Assembly: GCA_024734555.1 (NCBI GenBank)
Contig: JANPWX010000161.1
Location: forward strand, 731,370-795,369
From: Trochalopteron elliotii
Taxonomy: Eukaryota > Chordata > Aves > Passeriformes > Leiothrichidae
DNA: 64,000 nt
Reading direction: 5' to 3'
The notes under the pieces are model-generated. The model was given only the letters and a program-made list of their open reading frames with translations. It was not told where the DNA came from and searched no databases. Below, one piece after another: positions 35,301 through 46,289 of the stretch. Both the position numbers and the translations under genes were made by a program. Every line of letters begins with the position of its first letter. The first letter of the stretch is position 1.

Positions 35301-36254
35301 GCTTGGCCTCTCACTGTTACCTTGGAAAAGAAAAAAGAAAAACATTCTTCCCTTTTTTCGGACTGAAATGACACAAGTTGGTTATTTCCCCTGAGATGAG
35401 GTGGATATAGAATGAGTTGGGCTCCTAATGCTGCTGGGCAGCTGCTGAAGGGGCAGCAGAGCCCTTTTCCCTGGAGAAGGAGGGTGGCTCTGTGGAGAGA
35501 TGTGGTGCCAGCCCACCTACCTGATGCTGAGAGGGCCCGTGGCTCACTAAGTGATAACAAATTCCCTGTGCACCATCAAGACAGGGTTTTAATAATGAAC
35601 CAGGGATTGATCACAGCAGCCCTGACAGCAGGGCTGGCCTGGCAGTGGGTCCAGAGCTGATCCCTGTGGGAACAGGAGCTTCCCTCTGCTCTTGCTTGTG
35701 GGGCAGGATCCAGCCAGGGCTCCCTCGGTGGCAGGGAGGTTTTGCCTGAGTGCCAGGCAGCAAACAGGATTAACTCCAAGGGGTTTGAAGAAGAGGGGAT
35801 GAGGTTGTGCTCTGCTCACAGTGACAGTGGAGTGAGTCTGGAGCGTGGCACTGGCTGCAGGAGGTGTTTCCATAGATTCCAACCTCTCTGGTGTCATGCA
35901 CATTTCTGCTGTTCCCTGTGGCTTCAGGCAATTTTGTTTAGGCCCATTAGTGTCACACTAAAGGCACTGCTGGACAGGTGGGTTTGGACAAGCCTGTCTA
36001 GCCTGAGAAAGCCTTGGGAAAGGCATTTTTGGAAAGGGTGCCAGCCACAGAAAAGGGTGGTGAGTGATAAGAAGCTGCTGCTGTGCTCCTGCTGTGCATC
36101 CCCTGTCAATCATGCTGACTGCTGGGGAGAGACACGCTCCTGCATCGATTCCAGTTCCTCTCAGCAGGAGCTGGGAGGACCACAGGGTGGATGGAGCAGC
36201 ATTTCCTGCAGCACGAGAGGAAGGCAGCCCTCTGCCAAAGCACTGCCAGATCCA
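35301..36254. other. Unassigned non-coding stretch
   Basis: Unique G/C-rich sequence without a recognised gene. A 187-codon forward frame runs through 35742-36305 and into CR1 sequence, so it is judged accidental. Confidence 0.45.
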
Positions 36255-36348
36255 GCTGAAGGTGTCCCTGCCCATGGCAGGGGGGCTGGACTAGGTGACC
36301 TTTAAAGGTTCCTTGCAACCCAAACCGTTCTGTAACTCTGTGATTCTA
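36255..36348 (+). mobile_element. CR1 LINE 3'-end stub, forward
   Basis: Only the last 95 bp or so of a CR1 remain: AAGGTGTCCCTGCCCATGGC, GGGCTGGACTAGGTGACC, CCTTGCAACCCAAACCG and the tail CTCTGTGATTCTACC. Strong 5' truncation is typical of LINE insertion. Confidence 0.93.
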
Positions 36349-36489
36349 CCTCCTCCCACAGCCTTTCTGCTTGCAGACAGTATATCCCATGCTGGCAGCT
36401 CGTCCATGCTCCTCAGAGCCCAACCCACAGCCCTTTTCCCAGGCCAAATCCCTGTTGCAACCAGCACTTCCCAACTGTTCCAGGCCTTC

Positions 36490-36835
36490 TGGTAGCGGTG
36501 CAGCAAATAAAATGCAATCCGCCTGTATCATAAAGTCCAATAAAAATGAAACTGAACATCCACTTTGCAGACAGCAAGTACACTGTAAATTTATGAGATC
36601 ATATCTCGTGGAGGACAGGGTACTTAAGGGGGGAAGGAAGGGGCTGGCAAAAATGGGAGAGAGCGGCCGAGGGGTAGTAAATATGTTTTCAATAATGAAG
36701 AGGCCCGATTACCCTCTTTGCAATAAAAACGTGCACAAGGCAGTGCCGCCGTAAAAATTACTCCCGAGCAGCCTGGCGTATTTGCACCTTGTCATCTTGT
36801 CAGCTCCGTGCAAATTTCCAAGGCGCCGGCAGCGG
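36490..36835. promoter_or_regulatory. Candidate conserved non-coding element beside a poly-A run
   Basis: Contains GCAGCAAATAAAATGCAATCC, CTGTATCATAAAGTCC, ACTGTAAATTTATGAGATC, GTAGTAAATATGTTTTC, CTTTGCAATAAAAACGTGC and GTAAAAATTACTCCCG. Several CpGs occur in AT-rich context, with no repeat. It grades into CpG-rich DNA at 36820. Confidence 0.48.
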
Positions 36836-36861
36836 GTCGGCTCTGCGGGGCTCCTCCCTCC

Positions 36862-36862
<1 letters not shown>

Positions 36863-36910
<48 letters not shown>
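36863..36910. repeat. Poly-A homopolymer, 48 bp
   Basis: 48 consecutive A. No LINE 3' end precedes it, so it does not look like a fresh retrotransposition tail. Such a length is usually unstable, and the exact count is unreliable in any assembly. Frames crossing it encode poly-Lys or poly-Phe and are artefacts. Confidence 0.9.
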
Positions 36911-36911
<1 letters not shown>

Positions 36912-37007
36912 CCATTTCCTTGACAGCCCCGGCATCGCAGGTCCTGTCCCGCCGCCCCCTCCCGCCCCGCCGAACGCACCGGTTCGCCCGTAACCGTGGC
37001 AACCGGC

Positions 37008-37039
37008 GGGATGCAGGGATGGAGGGATGCAGGGATGGA
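37008..37039. repeat. 16-bp tandem repeat, 2 copies
   Basis: The unit GGGATGCAGGGATGGA is repeated twice exactly, and is itself built of two similar 8-mers. A small minisatellite. Confidence 0.9.
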
Positions 37040-37479
37040 GGGAAGGATCCCCCGGGTGCCACGTGTCCCGGGTTTCTCTCCAACCAGACGAGGGCGGCGG
37101 GAAGCACAGCGGGATTGGGGATGTGGCTCCTTGTGGGCTCCACGGTGCGTGGCCAAGAGCCCATGTCACATCAGCAGGTGACATTTCACTTTTTTGGGAT
37201 GCTGTACACAGCCTCCCCGGGGTGGATGGCACCACGTGCTCTCCAGGGCACACCGACAGCAGTGGGTGCTGCTGAGATTCATGTATTTAAAGGAAAAAAA
37301 AATAAGCATTTTGTCTCGTGCCAGGACAAACCAGAGCAGAGGCTGAGGCCTGACCTCTTTCAAGGTGCTTTCTCAAGAGGTGAGTGTTTAAACTTATTGA
37401 AAGGAGGGGATACAAACAGCTCAGGAGCAGCTTCCAGTAGTCTGAAAATCATCTCGAGCTGTCCTCAAATAAACCACTG

Positions 37480-37650
37480 CTGGGCCCAGAAGAAAGCAAT
37501 TACACAGGGGCTTAGCTGAGCTGATTTAACAAAGCTGCAGTAATTAAACCTCATACACTTCAGGCAGGGGATTCAGCTCCGAGCGCTATCAGGATCCCGT
37601 CTCGGAAGGTAAATCTTTTTGGTGTGAGCAGCCGAGAGGATTTAAACCAA
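37480..37650. promoter_or_regulatory. Short candidate regulatory element
   Basis: Contains AAGCAATTACACAGG, GCTGATTTAACAAAGC, GCAGTAATTAAACCTC, CCGAGCGCTATCAGG and GGATTTAAACCAAGG. Motif-rich with CpGs; no repeat recognised. Confidence 0.38.
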
Positions 37651-38899
37651 GGTAATTCTCCTTTCCTTCTTTCCTGCCTCTTGGCTGAGACGCTGCCCTG
37701 GTGGCTGCCAGCGGGGTTAGCGAGGATTTCTTTTGTGGAGCAAAGACAGAGCAGAGCAGAACTCCCAGCCTGGACACACAGCCTGGAGCTGCTTTAGAGG
37801 ATCCAGCAGGCACCTGGCTGCCGAGGACAATTTACTGACTCCATCCTGCAGCCTCAGTGTAGAAAATCCCATCCTTTGGGGTTCACGACCCCGACTGGGA
37901 GCCTGCTGAAGCTAATGGGAGCCTTTCTCCAGCCTTCAATGGGCTTTGAACGGCGCTGCTGAGGTGGAGAGAAAGCGCCGAGTGTCGGGGCCCCTCTGGG
38001 GACAGGGGGTGGCCGGGGCTGAGTGCTCCCCCACAGGGGCAGCCCCGCTGGGGAGCACCAGCCCTGACCCGCTGCTGGAGGCACCGTCCGGCGTGCCGGG
38101 CGTCCCCGGCGGAGCCATGGGCTGTGGGGATGGAAAAAAGGAACCCTGGTCGTGTAGCTTGACCTCTCCCATTCAGAGCGAGATCAAAGGAGGGCCAAGA
38201 AAGAGCAGAGGAGGCTGTTGTGCCCAGGGGCTGAATGGAAGATGAATGGGAAAGGGGTAGGGGGGAGCTGGGGGCTTGGGGTTGTGACAAAGCCGCGGGA
38301 TTCAATTAGCGGGAGGAATCGTTTCTGGGATAAGGCACTAAAGGGATGCAGGGAGAAGGGGTGTTCTCCACGTCAAGGGTGCAAGTGTTTGCATGGAGGG
38401 GCAGGAAAGGGTGAGATTAGGGTTCCTGAAGGTCTCCAGCTGGTGGTTAAAAGGGAAACGCTGATGAGTCTCAAGGACACCGGATAAAGGAGGCTTTAGT
38501 GAGCAGCTGGTGCATCACTGGGTTAATGTGAGATATCTGTTCCTGGGGAAAGAGGAGTCTTGGAGGTGTGTGGGTGACCCATCTCCATCACCAAGGGTGG
38601 GAGAACAGGGGAGAGCCTCTTTCTGGTGATTACTCCTGCAGTAGAAGCTGGCCAGGGATGTGGAAGGTGCCCTTTTAGAGTTGCTGGGAAATGACTGAAC
38701 TGCTGCAGAGGGTCAGGAGGAAGGAAGGAGAGCCCTGGATTTATGTAGAGGTTCCTGGACTCCAGCACTGGCTGACCATGCCCAGGTAATGCCCCCAGGG
38801 AAGCTGATCTTGAGGGGGAAAAATCTGTTCATGAGGGGAGACCCTGTCACAACTTCTTGTAGGTGCCGTTCAGACCATGGTGCTGCAGGAGAAAGGGAG
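37651..38899. other. Unassigned non-coding stretch
   Basis: No gene. 37950-38130 has raised CpG content (GAACGGCGCTGC, GGCACCGTCCGGCGTGCC). 38280-38340 has a small island with TTCAATTAGCGGG. The rest is plain sequence. Confidence 0.4.
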
Positions 38900-39428
38900 C
38901 ACAGGAAAGGAGCTCAGATGTGAGAAAGAAACCTGGGGGAGATGAAAAGTAGGTCAGGCCATGAAGATCAAGTACAGAAGTGCAGTGTGCACATGCAGAG
39001 ACAAGATCAGAGAAGCCAAGGCACATGGTGAGATGCAATTAGCAGGGGACATCAAGTGTAACGAGAGACTGCTCTAGCAGTACCTCAGCAGTTGCTGGAG
39101 GACCACAGAGATGTTGGTTTGGTATTTGGGGACAGGGAGAGCACTCAGCAGGTGATGCCAAACCAGCAGCATCACATTTGTTTTCCCCTAAGAAGGTCGG
39201 CTCTGATCCTAATTAAGTACTAAAGAAAAATACACTTATCTTTAGAAAGGGAGAGAAGTAGGAAAGGGATGATTATGAAGATTTCAGTCTAACTGCAGTT
39301 TCTAGAAAAGTACTGGGGCCTGTAGTCAAACTTGTAAGGACCTAGGAGAAAACAAGGCTATAAGAACAGGTAACACATGTGACTTCAAGGGAAATGTGTC
39401 AGCACAACAGGCTCTCCTTGCCTTTATC
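38900..39428 (+). mobile_element. Degraded CR1 ORF2 remnant, forward
   Basis: AAGATCAGAGAAGCCAAGGC, GAGATGCAATTAGCAGGGGA, CAGTCTAACTGCAGTTTC and ACCTAGGAGAAAACAAGG recall the CR1 ORF2 linker and the start of the reverse transcriptase. The frame is broken by many indels and no catalytic domain survives. It leads directly into the CR1 3' end at 39429, so most of ORF2 has been deleted. Family assignment is by recalled consensus wording and is less certain for 39050-39260. Confidence 0.6.
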
Positions 39429-39590
39429 TAGAGAAGCTGTGGCTGTCCCATCCCTGGAAGTGTTCAAGGCCAGGCTGGACAGGGCCCTGAGCAACCTGGG
39501 ATAGTGGAAGGTGCCCCTGTCCATGGCAGGGGTTTGCAATGAGGTGATCTTTCCTGTCCCTTCCGACCCAAACCAGTCTGTGATTCTGAG
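39429..39590 (+). mobile_element. CR1 LINE 3' end, forward
   Basis: GAGAAGCTGTGGCTGTCCC, a segment near 39451 reading CATCCCTGGAAGTG, GGCCAGGCTGGACAGGGCCC, GGTGCCCCTGTCCATGGC and CTGTGATTCTGAG are standard CR1 3' UTR. It is contiguous with the ORF2 remnant on its left, either as one internally deleted copy or as a second insertion. Confidence 0.93.
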
Positions 39591-40839
39591 TAGCAGGTCT
39601 CAGGAGAGAAGACAAACAGCAGAAGCTGACCATCGTGGGTTTGCCAGATGTTACTGGCAGGGTGGTCTCGTAACTTTCTCATCTTCATGAAATTCTAGAG
39701 GCTGAAAAAATAGCCAGAAATTCAAACTCAGATTCACAGTGAAAGGATTTGTTGAACAAGTGCACACAGGGCAGCTCTGGTATCTGCTGGTGCTCCACGT
39801 TTTCATTTGTGACCCAGGATGGTAGAATGGGACTGCAGTTGTTTCCAGCTGACACAAGCCTAGCTGAGCTGGAGAACCACACCAACAGCCAAAATAAATA
39901 AATGGGAGAAAGGGTCTGGGGGAAAAAAAAGATGTGTCTGGAGCAGTGTTGGTTTGGAGCTTTTAGACATAAGCCTAGTGGGGAGTTTGGTCTGGCAGGT
40001 GAATAGGAATTCACACAGGTGAGCAGAATGAGATGATGGGCTAAAATGCATAGAGGGGGAGGCTGGCTGACAGAGAAAGAGGATTCTGTAGGGAGAGAAG
40101 AGCAGGTAAGAATGGACATGGTCAGCTAACAAACAGGACAAGGAAAATGGCTCAAGTATCCCACTTCAGCAAGGACTGAAAAAAGGTGAAGAACATGCAG
40201 AGCATTGAGAAACATTCAGCAGGTTGTGCCTCACAATGGACCTGCAAAAGGCTGGGCCAGGCAGAGCTCTGACGTTTTCTCAAACCAACGTGGTACAAGG
40301 TTAAGGGATGGAATTCTCCCCTTTCCTCTCCTGCCCTTGTCAAGTGCAGGTCCACCAGAAGTGATGGAGACACTGCAGTGAAGATCCAGACCTGGGAGTG
40401 AATGTCCCCTTTGGGAAACTTGGACAGCCCAGGAGCATTTTGGAAGGAGAGAATGAAGGAGGAGGAAGACGAGGAGGAGGAAGAGGAGGAGAAGAAGAAG
40501 TCGGCAGTGGCAACATGTTACTGAGGTGGAAGGACAGCTTTGTGATGGGCCACGTTGGCATCTGGGCTGTGTCCCTGCTGGGTCACTGATCTCCTGCACA
40601 GCCTTGGCCTCTTCCCCTGGTGTTTTCCTGTCCACTTGCCCAAGCAAACAAGGGCCTCACCTTGCAGGTAGGAAAGGACCTGGTGTGAGACCATCCCTTG
40701 CTCATGGTGCACCTGGAACCAGAGGGGTCTCAGCCCCTTCTCAGTCTTTTCATTCTTAACATGCTGAGGGAGCTCCAAACCCCGCGTTGTGGCAGAGCCT
40801 GGAGGAGCACTTTCCACCAGCACACAGCTACTGTGCCTG
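39591..40839. other. Unassigned non-coding stretch
   Basis: A/G-rich unique sequence. A polypurine tract lies at 40448-40501. No gene or clear repeat; 39600-40250 has an unusual A/G bias and may be an old unrecognised repeat. Confidence 0.4.
40448..40501 (+). repeat. Polypurine (GGA/GAA) tract
   Basis: About 54 bp of GAGGAGGAAG-type sequence with one CpG-containing break. Simple repeat, possibly triplex-prone. Confidence 0.85.
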
Positions 40840-41240
40840 TTGCAGGGAGAATATTTAATTTCAAAGCCCAACAGAACAAATGCAGCTGGGGGGGTGGAGC
40901 TGCGCTTACCTCTCGCCTCGTCCAGAAGTTGGAACAGCAGAAGAAACGATCTGATGGTGTTTTTTATTGTGCTTCTCCCCTTCCCTTCTACCAGGCAGCC
41001 ATAAAGCAGGGATAATCTGTAATTCTCCCTGCCTAATTGTGCTGCCCGGCCACCTGAGCGGGGAAATGCCTTCCCTCTTCCCGGCTCTCCGGTGCCGGCG
41101 GGGACACGGGGCCAGCGCCGGCTGCCTTCGCAGCTGGCTGCCAAATCCCGAGATCCGAGTGTTCCCCGAGGTCATCGTTTGCTGGGATGCTAACTGGGCC
41201 GTCCGCAGAGTGAATTAAACGGACATTCCTCCACTGGCTC
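40840..41240. promoter_or_regulatory. Candidate regulatory element with CpG-rich right half
   Basis: The left part has GGAGAATATTTAATTTC and GATAATCTGTAATTCTCC. The right part (41040-41230) is CpG-rich (GTGCCGGCGGGGACACGGGG, CAGCGCCGGC, CCCGAGATCCGAGTG, GGTCATCGTTTGC). No repeat or exon recognised. Could be an enhancer or a small CpG island. Confidence 0.4.
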
Positions 41241-41329
41241 CGAAGCTGTGGGAATCCTGTGGCTGTGCCCAAAGGGTAGGGGGGCGGCGGGGGGAGGAAA
41301 TCACAGAGAAGTAACTGGAGCCTGGGAGC

Positions 41330-41580
41330 CTGTTTGTAAGGAAATTAAACTAAAAAATGTGTAGAAAAACAGCCGTGGGGCTTCACATTTCAAACTCGGA
41401 GTGGTATCCAGTAGGTCTGAAAAGCTGTTTAGCATGTGAGCGCTGGCTCACAGAGTGCAGAATCTTATTTTTGCTAAAATATTAGAGCTCTTCCCCCCTT
41501 CATTGTAACCAAATGAAATGGAAAAGTGACCATTCGCTCAATTCAATCCAGCTAAAAACCAATTGCAAGAACCCAGTGGT
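41330..41580. promoter_or_regulatory. Candidate conserved non-coding element
   Basis: Contains GGAAATTAAACTAAAAAATG, CAAACTCGGAGTGG, TTATTTTTGCTAAAATATTAG, TTGTAACCAAATGAAATGG and CCATTCGCTCAATTC. AT-rich with a few CpGs and no repeat match. Confidence 0.42.
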
Positions 41581-41679
41581 AGGCAAGGCATTTCTTTCCC
41601 CATTCCTTTTCCCCACCTCTCACAAAACATCCATTTTCAATAGGTTTAACCCAGAGCTGGCTGTTTTGCTATGAGTGAC

Positions 41680-41745
41680 AGGAAAAAAAAAAACCCAAAA
41701 AAACAAACAAAACCAAACCAAAACAAAAAAAACCCACACCAAAAC
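41680..41745. repeat. A/C-rich low-complexity tract
   Basis: Runs of A broken by C and CC (AAACCAAACC, AAAACAAACAAAACC). Low-complexity simple sequence. Confidence 0.85.
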
Positions 41746-41800
41746 CAACCTCCAAATCACAAGAACTTTAAAATCAATACTTTATATTGTCTGGGAATTT

Positions 41801-41836
41801 TTTTGTTTTGTCTTTTTTTTTTTTTTTTCTTTTTAA
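41801..41836. repeat. T-rich tract
   Basis: Poly-T with few G/C interruptions. Together with 41680-41745 it brackets a short AT-rich segment. Confidence 0.85.
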
Positions 41837-43089
41837 AGCTCAACACTTTTGATGAAAAGGTGTCAGCCCTGCCCGGCTCCCTAAGGAAGCTCCCTCTACG
41901 GGCGATGCTGTGGCAGCGTTGCTCCAGCTCCACGCCACATCCTGCTCCAGAATCCCATGGGTCAGCCCTGCACAGTGGCCACCAACACTGCAGGAGACTT
42001 CCAGACTGAGAAACTCTTAGATTAAACCCTCTCTTCTTTTTTATTTCTTTTTCTATATAATAAGGTAAAAAAAAAAAACCAACCCAAAACCACAAAACCC
42101 TTGCATTTTCATCTGAAGCAAAAGGATGCTCTGTTGCCACCAGAACTGGTATCAGCATGGGTGCCAGGAGCTGTGCAAAGGGGTGGATGTGCTCAGCTCT
42201 GAATGAAAATTTGCATCTTGTGATGAAAATCCACCTTATTGCTTTGGGAAAGTGCTTCTGTATTTCTGCTCATAAAGGAAACGCGGTGCCTTGGTGGGGA
42301 AAGCAAAGCCATTTGCACATTTTGGTGTCCCTGGTCAGTCAAAATTTAATAGACTCACGTAGAATACACTGAATTTTCCACCTCAGGTGCTCCTGTGATC
42401 TCTGTTTGTGCAGCTGCTTGCTAGGTTGTGATGGAAAATGCTGGATTTTAACCCCATATAAAGGTTTGGAAAACGCTTCTACTCAGCACAGCCAAAGTTT
42501 TAGAACCACCATCAGAATGGGCATAAAATGCTATAAAGACATTTTGATTCTGAAATATTGGCACGTCCTTAGAGTAAGTTCAGGGTCAAAGGGAGATATG
42601 CTGTAGCTGTGAAATCAAAAATTCTTCTGCCTTTGTGGAAGGTTTGGAGTTTGCCAGAGGCAGGAGATCTGCCAGAGAGCACTTTGCAGTGCAGAGCTGA
42701 GGCTCAGCAAGCTGGAGCAAAACTGCTGGTGCTGGGGGCAGAGGCTTGGTCCTTCAGGGAAGAGAATCAGTTTATAAATTTGCTGGTTCTGAAGAGAAAA
42801 TTGGTGTGTTGTCCTTCTCCCAGAGATGATGTGACAGCATGGGCTGGACCAGAGCTCCTCTGAAGGGCAAAACCTGACTGTGGGCCACTGCAGGACGTGA
42901 AATAAACCTGTGACTGCCAGTCCAAATCTCCCCAAAGTTCTTGGGGTGTTGAGGGAGGGGCACTGAACCCCAGAACTCCCATAAAAGTGCTTGTCACCCA
43001 CTGTGGTGGGTGGTCTGTGGCCCTGGAGGTGGCAGGACAGACCAGAGGGTGCCTGGGCTCAGAGATGTCCCTGACAGCTCTGCAAAGCT
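41837..43089. other. Unassigned non-coding stretch
   Basis: No gene or interspersed repeat recognised. AT-leaning parts around 42190-42300 (AATGAAAATTTGCATCTTG) and 42400-42600 may hold weak regulatory sites. An A run lies at 42066-42079. Confidence 0.4.
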
Positions 43090-43240
43090 GAGTTATGTGG
43101 AGTCATCACGTTAACGTACAGCCAGGGAGAAGGATGGGAGAAATACTGCCAGGCACAGATCCATATTTTTCTCCACGGAGTAAAATACTGTGTAATTTTA
43201 TCTAGTTACTATAAAACAGTTTATACTCCTTGTTTATTAA
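43090..43240. promoter_or_regulatory. Short candidate regulatory element
   Basis: Contains GTCATCACGTTAACGTACAGC, CATATTTTTCTCCACGG and GTAATTTTATCTAGTTAC. The left word includes a palindromic ACGTTAACGT. No repeat recognised. Confidence 0.38.
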
Positions 43241-43262
43241 AAAAAAAAAAGGGGGGGGGGGG
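43239..43262. repeat. A12 run directly followed by G12 run
   Basis: Twelve A immediately followed by twelve G, then AAGCCCCC. Two abutting homopolymers are unusual, and both lengths are prone to sequencing error. Confidence 0.9.
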
Positions 43263-46200
43263 AAGCCCCCATATTTCACTTCCTCCACTGACAGGCTATG
43301 GAGGAAAAAATAGATGGTTTCTTCTGCATTTCATATTTCAAACCAAGTAGACCCAAAAGAAAAGGCAGCAATTAACCACAAGTACCAGCAATGTGTTCCT
43401 TGCCTTTCTTCTCTCCAGATTTGGCTACAAAGAATCTGTTTAGTACAAACTTATTTCCAGTCACGTTAAACCTTTTAGCAATAATTTTCCAAGCTAGGCA
43501 GGAAAGCAGTGCAGCCATGCTTGTCTTCCAGACTTCTGAGATGGGACCCACATCTCACATTTGCTCAGGATTTAAAATCCTTTACAGGATGGTTAGGAAA
43601 TGGTCAGCACATATCTGACCATATGTTGGAGAAAGTCTATGCACATACATAGGGAAGGAGATTTATAAGCCTGGCAGAACCCAAAAAAAGGGGCCAAATG
43701 GTAAAATGGGCATTGACTGTGATGCAGGTTCTCTACCTGTGGACATCCATATTTGTGCTTGTACATGCAGGACAATGTATTTTCCCTCTTCCCACTGTAA
43801 ATTCCACATGAGCCCTGCCCTGTGGCTCTGTGGCAGGAAGAGAGATTCAATCAAATAACCTGAAGTCGGAGTCAGGAGACACCTGAGCATCACTTCGCCC
43901 ACATCTGAACCACTTTGCCATCACTGTTTGGTTCCTTGCCACCTAAAGAGCAGGGTTAGCTGGACCCTCATCAGGAATGCAGCAAGGACACGGAGTTCCT
44001 TGCCTTCCTTCTCCACACAGCCTGCACCCAGAGCTGGCAGCATCCTGTGACTAACTCTTCTAGACTGGATTTCTCCAAGGGCCGACCGGCGCTTAATTCG
44101 GCTGACTCCACGCTCCGCGGGAGCTCTCATCCATGCCAGCTCGAGTCCTAGCAAAAACCCATCATCATTAGCCCTCCAAAGGCACAGCTCGGATATTCTC
44201 CACCCCCGTTCCTGCAGGCTGGGCTGCTCTGTGCCTTCCCACAGCCCAAAATTCCCCTGGTGGGCTCAATTACAGCAATCAGCCTTCATGTTCTTTTCCA
44301 TGGCACTGCTGCCTCCCGCTCCGCACGGACACCCTGCCGGAGCAGCAGCTTTCCCACAGGTGTCAGGGGAGATGACACTGCACATGCAGCTACACCAGGC
44401 CTGTGGGCAGGCTCTGTGATCTTTGGGGGCTTGTCCCTGAGGGGGTTGTCCTAATTGGAGCCATTTGGGATGTACCCAGGCTCTGCACTCTGAGGAGTTG
44501 GTTGGAGCAGAGTGCCGAGCACAGGGCTCTCCTTGGGCAGGGTCTTTGATCCAGCTTGCAGCAGTTTTTTTTCTGGTGCAAGACAGGGCTGGGCTGGGGA
44601 GGATTGGGCCAGTGTGCATTTCTCTTTGCTAACACTTTGGCAGCCTCTCAATGAACAAACCACTAGAAAACAAATCTGGAGCAGCCCTCGGCTGCGGTGG
44701 CCAGACCTCGGCTGTTAACTGGGCTGAAGAGTACCAGCTGCTCTGCTCCTGCCCCAGGGAGGAGAGGCCCTTCTGCTGTGGTCTGGGGACAAGAAACATG
44801 CCTGAACCAGCTCCTGCAAACTGGGATGGCATTTAGACTCCAGCTCTGGATCCAAATCTAAATTTCATGGCTTTACATGCTGCCTGAACCAACGTCTTGC
44901 CTCCAAATATCTCTCTGCTCTAAAAGGGCAAATAATATGGTGGTGACAAACTCTTTTTCTGCCCTTGGCTCTGTGTAATGCTGACTTTGAGGTGCTCTGG
45001 CTTGGGCTTCCCCAGCTGCATTGCTGCAGCCAGGACAGTGCTTGAACTGAATTCCCTTTTTCCACCCCTCTGGCAGTGGGTGCAGACGGAGCAAAGTGAC
45101 CTGTTGGGATTTGTGCATCGAGCTGGGAATGTGTGGGTCATGTTGCTTGAGCCATGGGGGCTTCCCCATGGCAGGAGCAGCTGTGCTCAAGGGGGACAAA
45201 CCCTCTCTGGCTGGGGATGGGGAGTCAGGGTGGCTTTCCCAGCTCTCCCTGCATTGCCCATCTGACCACTTTATCCCCACTCCCCTCTTATGCCTGTGGA
45301 CCCCTTCCCATACCTTGCTGATGCTCTGTTCCTAAGCTTGGCCCCCTCCCAAACCCCATAACTTGTGTCTGTCAAGCCTGAGGATGTTGTGGAGCCAGCC
45401 TGTGTGAAGATGGTTTCTGGTTTGGAAGAGATGTGTGTAGGGTGGGTAATGCTGGGGGCTTCACTCAAGGTGAGTGAAGGGGGAATAAGGACAGAGGTGG
45501 CAAGGTGTTATTTTGGCTCTTGCAAGGCACTAACTTTTCTTTCTCAGAAAAGGACTGAGCCTGGAAAACCTCTCACTGTCCTTGTGTTTTCTAGCAGTGC
45601 CTGTGCAGCAGTGGGGTAATGCTGGTGCTCAGACACCAGCTGTGGTCATGCAGGGCTCTGCATCTGCTGGGTGAAAGAAGAGATTTCCCTGCTATAAATG
45701 GGAAAGATTTGGTAGAAGAAAGGCATTTTCCTATTTGCAGAAATTTTACTGGTGTTTCATAGTTCAAAGGGCATTGCCCAGTTTTGCTGTGGGTTGCAGA
45801 GTGAGGGAGGAAACTACACTTGTGTCACACAAAATCTTCTCCATCCTCTTCAAATGGGAAACACTGGGTGGGCTGCTCAGCAGCTTTGTCCCAGGTTTGC
45901 CCTTTGTGCCAGCGGCTGGAGTGGTCCCCAGCTCTTGCTGGGCTGTGATAAGCAGCAAGAAATATCCAGGGTGCCACAACACCCCTGCCTGTCCCCTGTG
46001 GCTGGGGACAGGGCCATCCCTGGACAAAAGGGTCCAGCAGCACTGAGCCATGGCAGGGTATATCTTACAGATGTGCTGCAAAATCTGTGATTGGGGAAGG
46101 AGATGGGTCAGCTGAAACCCTGACCAGTCCTCAGCAGCACCTCTGAGGGGCCACCATGACCCCAAAGCTGTTGTGGGAGGTGGGCTTGCCCCTTGTGTTC

Positions 46201-46289
46201 CTTGATTTGGTGCTCAGCTCCCACCCTGCTGCTGTCTCCCACCTCTTCTCTCCTCCTAGGATTCCCCTCCTGAAGCTGCCTCAACCTGC
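43263..46289. other. Unassigned non-coding stretch, 3 kb
   Basis: No gene or recognised repeat. 44060-44180 is a small island with CpGs (GGGCCGACCGGCGCTTAATTC, CACGCTCCGCGGGAGC) and may be a minor regulatory element. Remaining sequence is plain; frames up to 135 codons are accidental. Confidence 0.42.

Larger units (their letters stand above)
36820..37110. other. CpG-rich segment interrupted by poly-A
   Basis: CpG is frequent on both sides of the A run (GGCGCCGGCAGCGGGTCGG, CCCGCCGCCCCC, CCGCCGAACGCACCGG, CAACCGGCGGG). It may be a small CpG island, but it is short and no transcript start could be identified. Confidence 0.4.

Noticed and set aside
36782..37519. 245-codon forward frame
   Set aside because: It is carried through a 48-base A run as poly-Lys; the rest has no domain.
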